The notes under the pieces are model-generated. The model had not been told where the DNA came from and ran no database searches. It worked only from the letters and a program-made list of their open reading frames with translations. Shown here piece by piece: positions 48,410 to 59,859 of a DNA stretch of 64,000 nt; position 1 is the first letter of the stretch, and each line of letters opens with the position of its first letter. Both the position numbers and the translations under genes were made by a program. This stretch comes from Piper betle (taxonomy: Eukaryota; Streptophyta; Magnoliopsida; Piperales; Piperaceae): contig JAURVB010012431.1 of assembly GCA_033002965.1 (NCBI GenBank), positions 1 to 64,000 of the forward strand, written 5' to 3'.

Positions 48410-50490
48410 TATATAGTTCTAGAGTGGAATTGATCCACGTTGTTGGGCCAAGTGGATTAAGGATTTGGCAGGATGAAGGTGCCTTTGCGGCTCAAAGATA
48501 ATGTGCGAGTGAAATAAAAATAAAAATTAGTGTCATGACCAAGGGTACACACAGAGAATTTTGAACGCGGTTCCTTAAAGTTCAATATGAATCCCTTAGT
48601 CAATCTACGATGGATTGATAACCACGAATTTATTATTTTCTTCAATTTTACAATTTACATAAAATAGTGAATTTTATTGCCATTAATTTAATTTGCCTTT
48701 GAGATCTTTGACTCCAATGTTTTAGTTCACCTCTTTCTGATCTTCAATTCTTAAAAATAACTCTTCCAATGCATGAGGGACGTCAAAAAATTGTAGGGTA
48801 CCATGTTTCATGTCAATTGAGGTCACGAAAGCTTTCAAATTATTTTTGGTGTGAAAATAGACTGAATTAGACCGGTTTGGGTTAGTTGCAGAACATATAC
48901 GGGCTAGACCAGGCCGGAGGAGTATGCGGGCTCACGTTCTCTATGTTGCACCAAGCTACAACTGGCATGCAATGTGCTAGTTCTCAATCTAGTCACAACC
49001 CGGGTAGTGGGTGTGTGGTCCAAACTTGTGGAGAACACAGTCTAGTCACAGGTGCGGCAACTATTGGACGCGAACACTTATGTGGGTCCAATGGATCCAA
49101 TTAGTAGGGCGGTGCAACGGTGACTTTGAGGCCTCTGGCGACATTGTTTCTGATTACAAAAGATGACCGGCAAGAACCCAGAATAGTAGGTCTTGGGCTA
49201 GGGAGTAGATTCACAGTGGAACAGTGACCGGAGGTTGCTTAGGCTGGCGGTGGCAACACTGGAAAGTTCAGGCAGAACTAGTTTGTGGCCGGACTTTGTC
49301 ACCATTTTTTGGCGACAGTGGCATCTGAGTGCATCGGGCTTGTCCATGAGTTATAGCCAGAGGTGAGGAGAGTTGATTGGATGTCGTACCTCGGACGAAG
49401 ATAGCTCTGGATCGGCCGATGATGGCCAAAGTGATGACCATGTGCTGCTTTTGCACTACTCTGGCTAGGCTTTTTCAGGGTATTTTGTGGCACCAGTGTT
49501 TTCCCAAGCGATGACTCTTGGTCAGGACTTGTGCCCAATGTTAAGGGTGGCTGAGTGGAGACTGTGGCTTGGTCAGTGGTGGCCTTGGATGGCTAAACAA
49601 TGGCCAGGAATATGCTGGCCAAATAGCATTTCATAGCTCCGACTGTTGCTTTTTCAGTGAGCGTGGGAGCCTATGGCGGTGGCTTTCAGTCAGGTTGTAT
49701 TGGGGGACTCCAAACTATGTTCCAGTGATCTCGGGGATGGCCGAGGGTCTCTGGCTCGACGGGGTAGGTGACGGTCACAGCTTGAACAAGGTGGGGGTGT
49801 ACAGCTCCTAGTTTTAGCAATGAGTCCAGCCAAGGGAAAAGTGCAAGCTACACGCATGGCATGTTTGTGGCAAGCGCATGTGCTAGGACTCGATCATGGG
49901 ATGAATCTAGTGTTTGGCCAAACATGAGGCCACTCGCCGATTATTCTCAATGGCAAAACAGAAAATAATTGGTGAAACATAACCCAAGTGATCACCCTTA
50001 AAAATTTACAATGCCTTCCATTGGTCGACACGATGACTTTTGAACTTTTTTCTTCCCATTTCCATCAAATCCTTCATTGTTGCATTATTTTTTATATTTT
50101 GAAGAAAAGTTTCTACTCTCAAGCAAAGGTGACCCCTCGTGAGTCATTGTATTCGAAAGTTAGAATGACAAAGGTAGAAAGGCAAACTCCTGCCTACTCC
50201 AACCTACAGCTTACTGAAATTCTTCTTCGAGATGTCGACCTTCTTTCGCGACAAGCTCATGTCAGGAGGTCTCTTCCTTTCAAGGTCGGAAGGTGGCCTT
50301 GTTTGTTTTTGTTGCCTCTTGTCCTTGAAAGATTTTCTTGCTATGCCACTTTAAGTAGCATTAATCTTGATCAAAACCCCTAACACTATTCCTGATGTCG
50401 CATTGGTAAGACAAAAAGATGGAGGCTAGGAGCTGATAGTGACTTGTGGTGAGCTCCTCTGCTCCTCGAGTACATTTGTATGAGCTTCAT
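48410..50490. repeat. Family E repeat, first copy (unidentified, possibly LTR of a minus-strand element)
   Basis: The stretch 48480-49830 matches 58960-59531, 62474-62905 and 63911-64000 in the same order, with the inserts of the second copy absent. Shared landmarks are ACAGAGAA, AAATAGTGAATTTTA, CTTTGAGATCTT, CATGAG..ATAGCCAGAGGTGA and GTGATCT.GG. 49988-50383 has an ORF I cannot assign. Confidence 0.65.
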
Positions 50491-51997
50491 TGTAAAACCC
50501 ATAACTCGAGTCAAAGTTTTACATTACCAAATGAGTCTGTTCACCTGTCAGTTTGAGTCGAGTCTGTTTCATTAACCGTGTGTTAAGTCGAGGTTAGCCG
50601 TGAGTTATGAGCGATGAAGGTTAGGTGTACCTAAATATATGATAATGATAATGGTTGAAAAATGGTGAGAAATAAGTTATCAGAATATATAAAAGTATGC
50701 AGTATAATTTTTTTTTGTATTTAATCGTATAAATATTTTTAAGCCAAATAACATATTAGGATGCATTATATGGCAGTTTGGGTGGGCTATTAGTTATAGA
50801 ACATGTCATTATGGTGTTATAGTGTGTAATATATTTTATAAGATTTTCCCCTATATTTCTGTATTTTCTGGGATTCATTACGAGCTAGTTATCATTTTTG
50901 ACTCGAGTCGGAGTTGAGTCAATACTTATTTATGATATTGCCACCGAACTATTTCTTCTCCCTCCTGACACCTTCCCCTTCCAAAACCCTTGCCTCCACT
51001 CGTGTTTATTGCTGCTGACGCCACCCCGTCGTCAATCGATGCCACCCCACCGTACCGTCGCCATGCCACCCCAAGCTCTCTCGGCTGTCGCCCAGCCTCC
51101 ATAATGTGACGAAGCCGTCACGATTACACAACATTTACGTCACTGATCCCACTGTTGGCGACCATTGCCACCACCATCTAGTGGTCACCTCGATATCTTT
51201 GACCTTCCTGCAACCTTTACCAACAGGAGCGGAGCCCAACACCGCCCACAACGGCCAGATCTCCCCACCCAACCACCGAAAGCCCTCTTTGCCCTTTTTC
51301 CACTGAGCCACCACCACTGCCAACCTCATCAACATCGTAGATGTGTCGGGCATGCCTAGCTAGTGCCAACAATACCCCATACCACCACTATCCCGCCAGT
51401 AGCCGCCGCTGGCTACTGACACCAAAAACTGGTGGAAAGCCGCTAAAAAACCATCGAAACCCACATGAAAACCAGATTCGCTAGAATTTGCCACATCTTC
51501 CACTGAACCCATCCAGTCAAACCTAATCGAACTTTTGATGCCGCCGAGCGCCAAATTCGAGCTCCGAGACTTGCGATGAAACCCTAGCTGTCGTCGATTG
51601 CCAACAACCCGGGAGGTATAATTTATTTTATTTAATTATTTAAAAGTAATGATTATTAGCACAACATGCTAGGATGCTAGGATTGAGTGATTGATGTGTT
51701 AGATATTTTTATGTTAATAAAAATATGAAGATGTGTGATTGTGTGACATTAAAACGAATGCTAAGGAATTAATTAGGTAGACTAAATAACTATTGTAATC
51801 TAATGCAACGTAGAGTAGGAAAACTTATACTAATGATTATTGATGTGTGTTAATTGATGAATGGTTGATGTGAGTATGCAAGGATGTGTGAATGCATCAT
51901 GAGCGGGCATTAATATTTAGTTCTGATGTGTAGGTACGGAGTAGGAGCTTGTTGCCTTGGCGAGTGGACACGCTTGAAGCTTCTACCAGGTCTGTTA
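50491..51997 (+). repeat. B-family LTR, first half (B2)
   Basis: It starts TGTAAAACCCATAACTCG and follows the B LTR order: palindrome at 50898-50922, GC-rich part, AT-rich part, and GTAGGTACGGAGTAGGAGCT up to TTCTACCAGGTC. It is cut by B3 at 51998. The rest is not found in the window; the B3 right end is itself truncated. Confidence 0.82.
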
Positions 51998-54933
51998 TGT
52001 AAAACCTGCGACTTGAGTCAGGGTTTTATAATTGTTAGCCGGTCGGTTCGACCGTGGTCCGAGTTGGTTCAGCTTTCAGAACACGTGTGCGGGGCCGAGG
52101 CCGACCGTGTGCACGTGCTATGAGGGTTCTTGTATACCCAAGTATTGATGATAGCTGTCAGATACGCATCAGTAGACTGAGTTATCAGTAGATATGAGAG
52201 TATACAGTTGATGATTTTATTTTTTATGTTGTGACCGTAGAATTAGTTTAGGCTGAATAACGCATTAGGACGCGTTAGATGGTATTCGGGTGGGTTATTA
52301 GTTATATAGCATGTCATTTGGATGTTGTTGTGTTTGTTTTATTTTATGAGATTTTTCCATATTTTTCTAGATTTTTTTAGAATTTATTACGAACTAGTTA
52401 TTATTTTGACTCGAGTAGGAATCGAGTCAATACTTATTTACGAGTTTGCCACTATGGGTGTTTTTCTCCTTCCCGACACTTCCTCACCCAAACCCTACCA
52501 CCGCCGCCCACTGTGGTCGCCGCCGCCACCGCTGCCAATGCCGCACAGCCGCCGATCAACGCCGCCCCACCCCGCCGTGCAGTCGCCGTGCCGCCACGAC
52601 CCACCCCGGCCACCGTCTCGCCGCCACGACGCCGGAATCGCCCCACAAGCCGCGACTCCCTCCCTTGTCGATTCGCCGCCGTCCGGGCCGCGCCATCACC
52701 GCCGTGACCCCGACGACCACCACCTTGACCTCGCCGACATTTCCCCCATCATCCCGACCGCCGTCGAGGCCGGCCATAGCCCCGATCGGAGCACGCCGTC
52801 GCCGTCGCCCATTTTCGACACCGCCGCCGACAGCCATCGCCGCCCCAGCTACCCTGTTTGACACCACCATCGGACCAAGCTCGTCGAGCTGGTGCCGATA
52901 GACCCCTGATTGCCCCGTCCAGAATCATCGCCGGAAAACCGCCGGAATCCGCCGGAAAGCCGCCGACACTCGCCGGAAAACCGCCGGAACCGCCGGAAAA
53001 TTGGATTCGTGGGAAATTCGCCGGATCATCCGCCGAACGCACCCGGTCGAATCCGATCGGACTTCGGACGCCGCTAGGTGCCGAATTCGAGTTTCGAGCC
53101 ACGAAACGGAAACCCTAGCCGTCGCCGATTTTCGACGACGCGAGGTATAAATTACTCCGACGTAAATTCTTAAGTTTTGTAATTATTAGGGAAGCATGCT
53201 AGACTAGATAATTAGATGAATTTTTGTGTTTTTGACGTGTCTGTATGTTTGTGTGTAATTTAATAAAAATTATGAAATTGGTTGATTGATGAGTGTTAAA
53301 ATGGAAAAGTAAGGAATTAATTAGGTGAACTAATTAATTACCCTGATTTCATGAGACGTAGATTGAAAACTCACTAGGATTGACTTAGGATGAATGTGTG
53401 ATGATTGATGCGTGATTGCGTTGATTGTGTGTGCATGCTATAGGATGTGTGATTCATCATGCGGGCGTTAGCTTTTAGCTTGATTGTGTAGGTACGGTGT
53501 AGGAGCTCGCCGCCTAGGCGCGTGGACCCGTTTGGAGCTTCTACCAGGTCCGTTTAGGACTCGTTCTCTGTTTTTACGCTACTCTATTGTGTATTTGATT
53601 TATCATGTGCAGGACGAGTTAAGTGGCGTTTTATCGGATCCCACTTAACTCGGGCCATTTAGCCAACAATTTTCTGGATTAATAACCCTCGAGGATGAGA
53701 TCCCTCGAGCTTGTTTTCGAAAATAAGATCCACCTCAAGTTGCCTTCGGGCCTATTATAATAAATCCCGACCCAGCCCTATAAATAATTTTATCGAGTTT
53801 TCAGTGAGACAAGAGGAGATGAATCGACTTGCACGTACCATGAGCGGATGCCGTGACAGTCAAAGCGGGCTCTGGATTAGTGCCAGCGGACTGTTCCATT
53901 CCCGAGGGATCCTGACAACTCCGCGTTTGAGTTCCTCACACCCGGAGGACGTGGAGGTTTACGGGTACTGTTTAGTACAGCGCATGTCCGGACTTGTGGT
54001 TCAAAGGGTACTAAAGGCGACTGTCTGAGAGTACTCGGCCTACGTGCTCAAGGCCAGGAGAGATATGGAGGTTCAGAGAGGGCTTAGGATAAAAGTTTTA
54101 CGTGAAGTACTGAAAAAGAAGTGTCGTGAGCGGCACAGTACCAGATAGATCGGGATGCTGTTGAGTCAGCTGCTCGACGGCTCCTCTGTAGTTGCCCTTA
54201 TGAGAGTTCTTGAGGAAGATATATATGATGGTTTGCTTTCCATGAGAGTTTGCTCTCATGTTCCAGTTTGATATTAGTTATTTCCGGACCAGTGACACCC
54301 GTTGCTGACGTTTTTCTATATATATGTAGGTGAGAAATGCGAGGGATGAAAGCTGTCGGGACTGCGGAGGAGCAGCACGGAACCGCGCACACATGTACCT
54401 ACCGCGTGTAATGTATAATGATGGTGTGTTAATGCTGTGTGAATGATAATTAGGATGTTTTTGTCTTGATGAATTGCTTATTATGAAACGAACGGATAAT
54501 TGTGAATGAGTAGGAAGCCTTGGAGTTCAGACTCGGCTCAGATGAAAACAAATGAGATAATGATGAATGCTACGGTAGATTGTCATGTTTTATCGTATTT
54601 TGATAAAATATTTATATACCCTTGTTGTGGACAGGTTGGCCCCTATTGCACTTTTAGGGGAGATTCTGTCCGTTTTTCTGTAAAAATTAATGAATTTTTA
54701 ATTAAAATTTCTTGTTGTTGCATGGTTTTGTTTTGCTTGCACATCATAGCATGCATGTAGGACTACGTTAGAACCCACGCATCCCATCCATGCATTTCAT
54801 GTTTGCATCTCCATCTTGAGACACCGAGGGCAGATCCGGGTCGGCTTAACCGAACCCAGTAGATTAGCGAACGGTTCGGTCGCCGGTGACATTTTCGGGT
54901 CGGTTCACGGGTGAGCCGAAATGGGGTGTTACA
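51998..54933 (+). repeat. 5' LTR of B3, 2,936 bp
   Basis: TGTAAAACCTGCG to GGGGTGTTACA. Order: GTGCACGTGCTATGA, palindrome 52406-52430, TTTACGAGTTTGCCAC, GC-rich block 52490-53120, AT-rich block, GTAGGTACGGTGTAGGAGCT, a promoter-like block, and a TATATATATGTAGGTGAG stretch near 54315. It is the only complete B LTR attached to an internal region here. Confidence 0.92.
53779..53787 (+). promoter_or_regulatory. Candidate TATA box of the B3 LTR
   Basis: TATAAATAA follows CCCAGCCC, about 1.15 kb before the LTR end. The solo B LTR has a TATA-rich stretch at the equivalent place (near 22830, minus strand). A second TATA-rich site near 54315 is an alternative; nothing here shows which is used. Confidence 0.4.
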
Positions 54934-54937
54934 ATAA

Positions 54938-54949
54938 TGGTATCAGAGC
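54938..54949 (+). other. Primer-binding site of B3
   Basis: TGGTATCAGAGC, four bases after the LTR end; intact initiator-Met tRNA site. Confidence 0.94.
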
Positions 54950-55119
54950 CAACCCTTGGTTGATTAAGATGGTAGATGCGTTACAGGTTACATGTGTGCC
55001 GAAGCTGCTCCGAGCTGTACCGACAGGTATTTTTCTGTCTTTATGTTTTGGTTCACAGATTTTCTTACCTAACAGTGGTGTGACAAGGTGATTAGATTAG
55101 AGGAGGGTACACAAACAGG

Positions 55120-56700
55120 ATGGTGAACCGGACCCGCCAGACGCAGATCAGGACCCCATCGCCTCCATTGGTCAGACAGGACAGTCCCGACCATGTTCAC
55201 AGTGACGCCGCCTCCAGTCAACCTAGGACCATCATGCCACCAGTAGAGGTCAGTGTGCCAGTTTCAGCTAGCCCACGTGATGAGAGCCATCATCGAGACA
55301 GTCGCCGCGACCGAGATAGTCGTCGGACAGATAGTCGCCGGGACCGAGACAGTGGTCGTGACAATTATCACACCAGAAGTAGTCGACAGGAGAGAGACGT
55401 AGCGATCTCCAGGTTGGCGGAAGCTCAGATACAAATGCAGCAAAGTCAGGAAGAATTTAGGAGACAAATGCAGCAAGACCAAGAGGAATTCAGGAGAGAG
55501 CTTAGACAGATAGCTCTTTCTGTGGCCAGAACGGAGAAGAGACCAGTAGTAGGTGAAGAGGCACAGGGAGAGCCAGCAGTTTCCACAGACCCTCTGCTGC
55601 CGCCTCCTCCTCCACTGCTGCAACAGAGGGCTACTCCAACGACAGCTCCTCTATTTGCCCCACTTCAGGCGAGGATGAGACCGGACATCAGTGGAACCGC
55701 AGCAGTAGGTAGCGGGCAGACTGCAGGCGAAAGTGGAGCTGCAAGATTTGACGGTATACCAGCAGGTACGGGACCACAAATTCCTCAGTATGAGCAAGGA
55801 GAAGGATCAAATAGATCAGTGGATACTAGGAGATTGGAACTGTGGCAGTACGAAAGGTTCGTGAAGAATGATGGATGACCTTTCTTTGGAAAGTTGGACA
55901 CAGAAGAGGCATTCTTGTGGATATCGTCAGCTATAGGAATGTTTGACACTATGGCATGCCCCACGGAGCACCGAGTGCGCATCATCACAGGAGCATTCCA
56001 AGACGAAGCCAGGATATGGTGGAGTTCGGTCCAGAATTCTGTATTCGCCCATCGTCAGCCCCAGGACATCACATGGGAGGAATTTATGGCGAAATTTGAT
56101 GGAAAGTATTTCCCGCCAAACGTCAGGAAGTGAAAGGAACGGGAATTTCAGACGTTGAGGCAGGGACCCATGACGGTGGTACAATACGAGACTAGGTTTA
56201 GAGCTCTGGAGAGATTTGCACCAGACTTGGTGTCCACTGAAGAAAAAAAGGATAGAGAGATTTTACGAAGGCCTCCATCACGAGATCAGGATGGCCTATT
56301 TGGATAGGAAGTTTGCTACTTTCGGTGATGTTGTGAGAGCTGCAAGCGAGGCAGAACGAGTTATAGCTGCTAGACCTCGCCGGGAATTTGACGAGAAGCA
56401 GCAACACCCTAGACCGTATCAGCCAGAGCAAGGAGCACAACAAAGACGTTGAACAGACGAAATAGTTGCCATGAGGGCTATGGATGCCCAAGTTCAGGGC
56501 TACAGAGCACCCTTCTGTCAGAATTGCTGACGTCGTCATGGAGGTGAGTACAGAGCAGGCACAGATGCATGCTACAGATGCAGTCAGTGAAGACATAGAG
56601 CTGCAGAGTGCAGAGTGGGCACAGACGCATGCTATAGTTGCGGTCAACCAGGACATAGAGCCGCAACTTGTCCAACTGGTCAGACCCAACAGGTGATGCT
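55120..56700 (+). pseudogene. gag of B3, nearly full length, with stops and a frameshift
   Basis: ATG at 55120 opens 252 codons. Residues about 45-95 are rich in Arg and Asp (SRRDRDSRR-type repeats), then a glutamine/glutamate helix (QIQMQQSQEEFRRQMQQDQEEF) and a proline-rich linker. After TGA at 55876 the same frame continues with the capsid core: FFGKLDTEEAFLW, DEARIWWSSV, ITWEEFMAKFDGKYFPP, a TGA, EFQTLRQGPMTVVQYETRF. A shift at the A-run near 56245 moves to frame 2: GLHHEIRMAYLDRKF. Three zinc knuckles end it (56516-56671). Gag packages element RNA; this copy needs repairs to be made whole. Confidence 0.88.
56516..56671 (+). other. Three CCHC zinc-knuckle motifs in B3 gag
   Basis: Frame 2: first CQNC then a stop, RRHGGEY (last Cys changed to Tyr); second CYRCSQ, stop, RHRAAEC; third CYSCGQPGHRAATC (56630-56671), a perfect C-X2-C-X4-H-X4-C. 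The second and third are a tandem duplication of about 57 bp. Confidence 0.8.
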
Positions 56701-57079
56701 CCCAGCACCTCCGTAGAGACTTGCACTCCTAGCTCCCCAGCAACAACCACAGCAGAGAGGCCAGCAGGGTCAAGGTCAAGGCCAGAGAGCGGAGACCAAC
56801 AGCCATCGAGACAGCAGCGGAGAGGAATCGTAGCCGTCATGACAGGACAGGAATAGCAGGCCTTGGATCAGAGAGGAATGCAAACAACACCACCAGCAGA
56901 ACCGTCCATCTCGGTACCACCATGGGCAGCGGGGATGGACACAGCCACGATTGTTGAAGCACTGGAGGATACGACAAACGTGACAGGTACGCACGCGTCT
57001 CACCTCGGATTTCACATTTAGTAGATAGCTACCAGAGTGAAACCTCCTTAATCTAAAATTTCGAGGACGAAATTTTTAT
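56701..57079 (+). other. Tail of B3 internal region after gag
   Basis: Proline- and glutamine-rich coding remnants follow the knuckles (LPAPP, LALLAPQQQPQQRGQQ in shifting frames), then the sequence passes to the 3' untranslated end (TCGAGGACGAAATTTTTATA) without any protease, RT or integrase. The junction lies near 57000. Confidence 0.65.
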
Positions 57080-57091
57080 AAGGAGGGAAGG
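57080..57091 (+). other. Polypurine tract of B3
   Basis: AAGGAGGGAAGG, one base before the LTR, as in B1. Confidence 0.8.
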
Positions 57092-57092
57092 T

Positions 57093-57996
57093 TGTAAAAC
57101 CCGCGACTCGAGTCAAGGTTTTATAATCGTTAGCCGGTCGGTTCGACCGTGGTCCGAGTTGGTTCAGCTTTCAGAACACGTGTGCGGGGCCGAGGCCGAC
57201 CGTGTGCACGTGCTATGAGGGTTCTTGTATACCCAAGTATTGATGATAGCGTCAGATACGCATCAGCAGACTGAGTTATCAGTAGATATGAGAGTATACA
57301 GTTGATGATTTTATTTTTTTATGTTGTGACCGTAGAATTAGTTTAGGCTGAATAACGCATTAGGACGCGTTAGATGGTATTCGGGTGGGTTATTAGTTAT
57401 ATAGCATGTCATTTGGATGTTGTTGTGTTTGTTTTATTTTATGAGATTTTTCCATATTTTTCTAGATTTTTTTAGAATTTATTACGAACTAGTTATTATT
57501 TTGACTCGAGTAGGAATCGAGTCAATACTTATTTACGAGTTTGCCACTAGGGGTGTTTTTCTCCCTCCCGACACTTCCTCACCCAAACCCTACCACCGCT
57601 GTCCACTGTGGTCGCCGCCGCCACCGCTGCCAATGCCGCACAGCCGCCGATCAACGCCGCCCCACCCCGCCGTGCAGTCGCCGTGCCGCCACGACCCACC
57701 CCGGCCACCGTCTCGCCGCCACGACGCCGGAATCGCCCCACAAGCCGCGACTCCCTCCCTTGTCGATTCGCCGCCGTCCGGGCCGCGCCGTCACCGCCGT
57801 GACCCCGACGACCACCACCTTGACCTCGCCGACATTTCCCCCATCATCCCGACCGCCGTCGAGGCCGGCCGTAGCCCCGATCGGAGCACGCCGTCGCCAC
57901 CGACCCGCCTACAGCCATCGCCGCCCCGGCTACCCTGTTTGACACCACCATCGGACCAAGCTCGTCGAGCTGGTGCCGATAGACCCCCTGATTGGA
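57093..57996 (+). repeat. 3' LTR of B3, truncated to 904 bp
   Basis: Matches the 5' LTR from TGTAAAAC to GACCCCCTGATTG, then changes abruptly to unrelated sequence at about 57996, where the 5' LTR continues CCCCGTCC. Palindrome at 57501-57525. The cut indicates a deletion or rearrangement after insertion. Confidence 0.88.
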
Positions 57997-58810
57997 AGTT
58001 CAACTGGTAGTTAGGCAAGAGGTTGGCTTGTTGTAGGGGGCATGTAGGGTGATACCACCGGTACAGGTATGGTGGCTGGTAGTATGGTGGTTGTGAGAAC
58101 CATGCTGAGTGTGGGAGTGGATTGTGCTCAGTCTAGCTTGAGTACAGAAATTAGTAGTGTTGGGCCAAAATTTGTTCGGGCAGGATGTTGCACTTGTTGA
58201 TACTTGGTGGATGGATTCGATACCCTAGATCAATTGCAAATTTGTAATCTCATAAGGGATGTTGGTTTGATCCCTCAATGTTGTAACAGTTGTTCTTGTA
58301 GTTGGGGGTGAGGTTGACGTAATTGGGTTTGCGGTGGTGGATGAAGACATTTGTCTAGCCCCTTAGGGTTGGTCCATTGTTGGACATTGTGTGGGATGGA
58401 CGTCTTTTGTCTCGATGAGCTCCTGGCTGCAACACTAGCCAGTTGTATCTGGGCAAGCACTTGTTGCATCATAGCCTCCATTTGTTATATCTACTCTTCA
58501 GTTTGGCATGATCTTTCTTCAATAACTTGGTTTGATACTTGTCCTTAGCTGATTTGTTGGAATCAAAAGCACTTGTCTGGCCTCTTTGCATTTCAGCTTT
58601 CTTCTTGCATCAGCATGCTTATGCTTTCAATAGATCTTTCTTCTTTTCCTACATCGTGCTGCTGGATCCTTTCATGAGCATGTTCCCATGGAACTAGCCT
58701 TTGTTCATCCTTTCCGTATTTTCTACAAGTTGAATTGGTACTTCTCAAAATTGAGCTGATGTGGATGGATAATCTTCATTGCCACTCCTTTATTGCACTG
58801 CATTCCTCAT
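57997..58810 (-). pseudogene. gag-like 5' internal region of an unidentified minus-strand retroelement
   Basis: It lies just inside the minus-strand PBS at 58811-58821. The only sizeable frame (58481-58275) reads MEAMMQQVLAQIQLASVAAR and a glutamine/proline-rich tail, plausible for a gag but without a zinc knuckle or known capsid motif. The region is cut at 57997 by the junction with B3. Confidence 0.4.
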
Positions 58811-58821
58811 CTCTGATACCA
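58811..58821 (-). other. Probable primer-binding site on the minus strand
   Basis: CTCTGATACCA on the plus strand is TGGTATCAGAG on the minus strand (11 of the 12 usual bases). It suggests that the family E sequence to its right is the LTR of a minus-strand element; the terminal CA of that LTR is not obvious. Confidence 0.6.
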
Positions 58822-59531
58822 TCTTTTCTTGCTTGCATGAATCTTCAAATGATGCTACTAGTTTCTAATGAGTCCTAATGGAGTCACTAATAAGTTCAGA
58901 CATGGAATTGCTCCCCAATTCTTCGAGTTGAGTTGAGCTAAAGTTTCAATGGCACCGAGGTGCCATTACCATGAAAAGATTTGTGCAAGTAAAATAAAAA
59001 TAATAAATTAGGGCCAAGAGTGAGTAATCAAACAGAGAACTTTTTATATGGTTCCTTAGGGTTCACCACAAATCTTTAAGTCAATCCATAGTGGCGTGAT
59101 AATTGCAAATTCACTATTTCCTTTGATTTTTATAATTTACAAAAAATAGTGAATTTTACTACCTTTAATTTGATTCACCTTTGAGATCTTCACATCCAAT
59201 GCTCTGGTTAAATTTGAGATTGGGAAAGCACTCAAATTATTTTTAGAGTGATAATGGACTCAACTAGATTGCTTCAGGTTGGGTTTGAATAGATAAATGT
59301 TGGACCAAGCTGAGTGGCGTACACAGGCTCGCATTTCTCTCTAAATGAGCCAAGTTACAACTAGCATGTGGTGCCCTGGTTCCCAATCTGGTCATGACCC
59401 AGGTAGCGGCTGCGCGGTCTAGAATTGTGGTAGGCAAGGTCTGGCATGGATCTAGCCACAGGTGCGGGCAACTAGTAGACGTGAACATTTAAGCAGGCCT
59501 AATAGATCTGATTGGGAGGGTGGTGCAACAA
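58822..59531 (-). repeat. Family E repeat, second copy, first part
   Basis: From about 58960 it matches 48480-49120. It probably belongs to the LTR of the element whose PBS is at 58811-58821. It is interrupted at 59532 by a solo B LTR. Confidence 0.55.
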
Positions 59532-59822
59532 TGTAAAACCCCAAATTCTGTTCACTCTAGAACCGAACTAGAATGTTATGGGTCACTTGAGTAATTTGGT
59601 TAACCCAAACATAGCCCGAAAGGATCTACTCTCGGTATCTTAAGCTAACTTTTGTCATGCATACATAGAATGCTCGAAACTTAGCATGATTCTACGTGAA
59701 TGTCATGGCAAATGATCACACTCAAAATCACTTCAGTTATGATAATTTATAGAAAATTCTAAATTGAAACAGATTGAATTTCCCTTAAAAGTGTAATAAG
59801 GGGCCAACCCATCAAAACAACA

Positions 59823-59825
<3 letters not shown>

Positions 59826-59856
<31 letters not shown>
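59826..59856. repeat. (GT)n microsatellite
   Basis: About 15 GT units in the solo B LTR. Confidence 0.95.

Positions 59857-59859
<3 letters not shown>

Larger units (their letters stand above)
51998..57996 (+). mobile_element. LTR retrotransposon B3 with gag but no pol
   Basis: 5' LTR 51998-54933, PBS 54938-54949, gag from 55120, about 400 bp of tail, polypurine tract 57080-57091, 3' LTR from 57093 cut at 57996. The internal region is only 2.16 kb. The first ~900 bp of the two LTRs look nearly identical apart from scattered changes and one short indel near 52800/57890, so this is one of the younger insertions here. Gag without pol resembles the class called TR-GAG. Confidence 0.87.

Noticed and set aside
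49988..50383. 131-codon ORF as a gene
   Set aside because: No domain or homologous frame in the second family E copy; left as unassigned.
52322..58010. Long proline-rich ORF as an established LTR-encoded protein
   Set aside because: Kept only as a hypothesis among the findings, because conservation of the underlying palindrome and GC bias can explain it.
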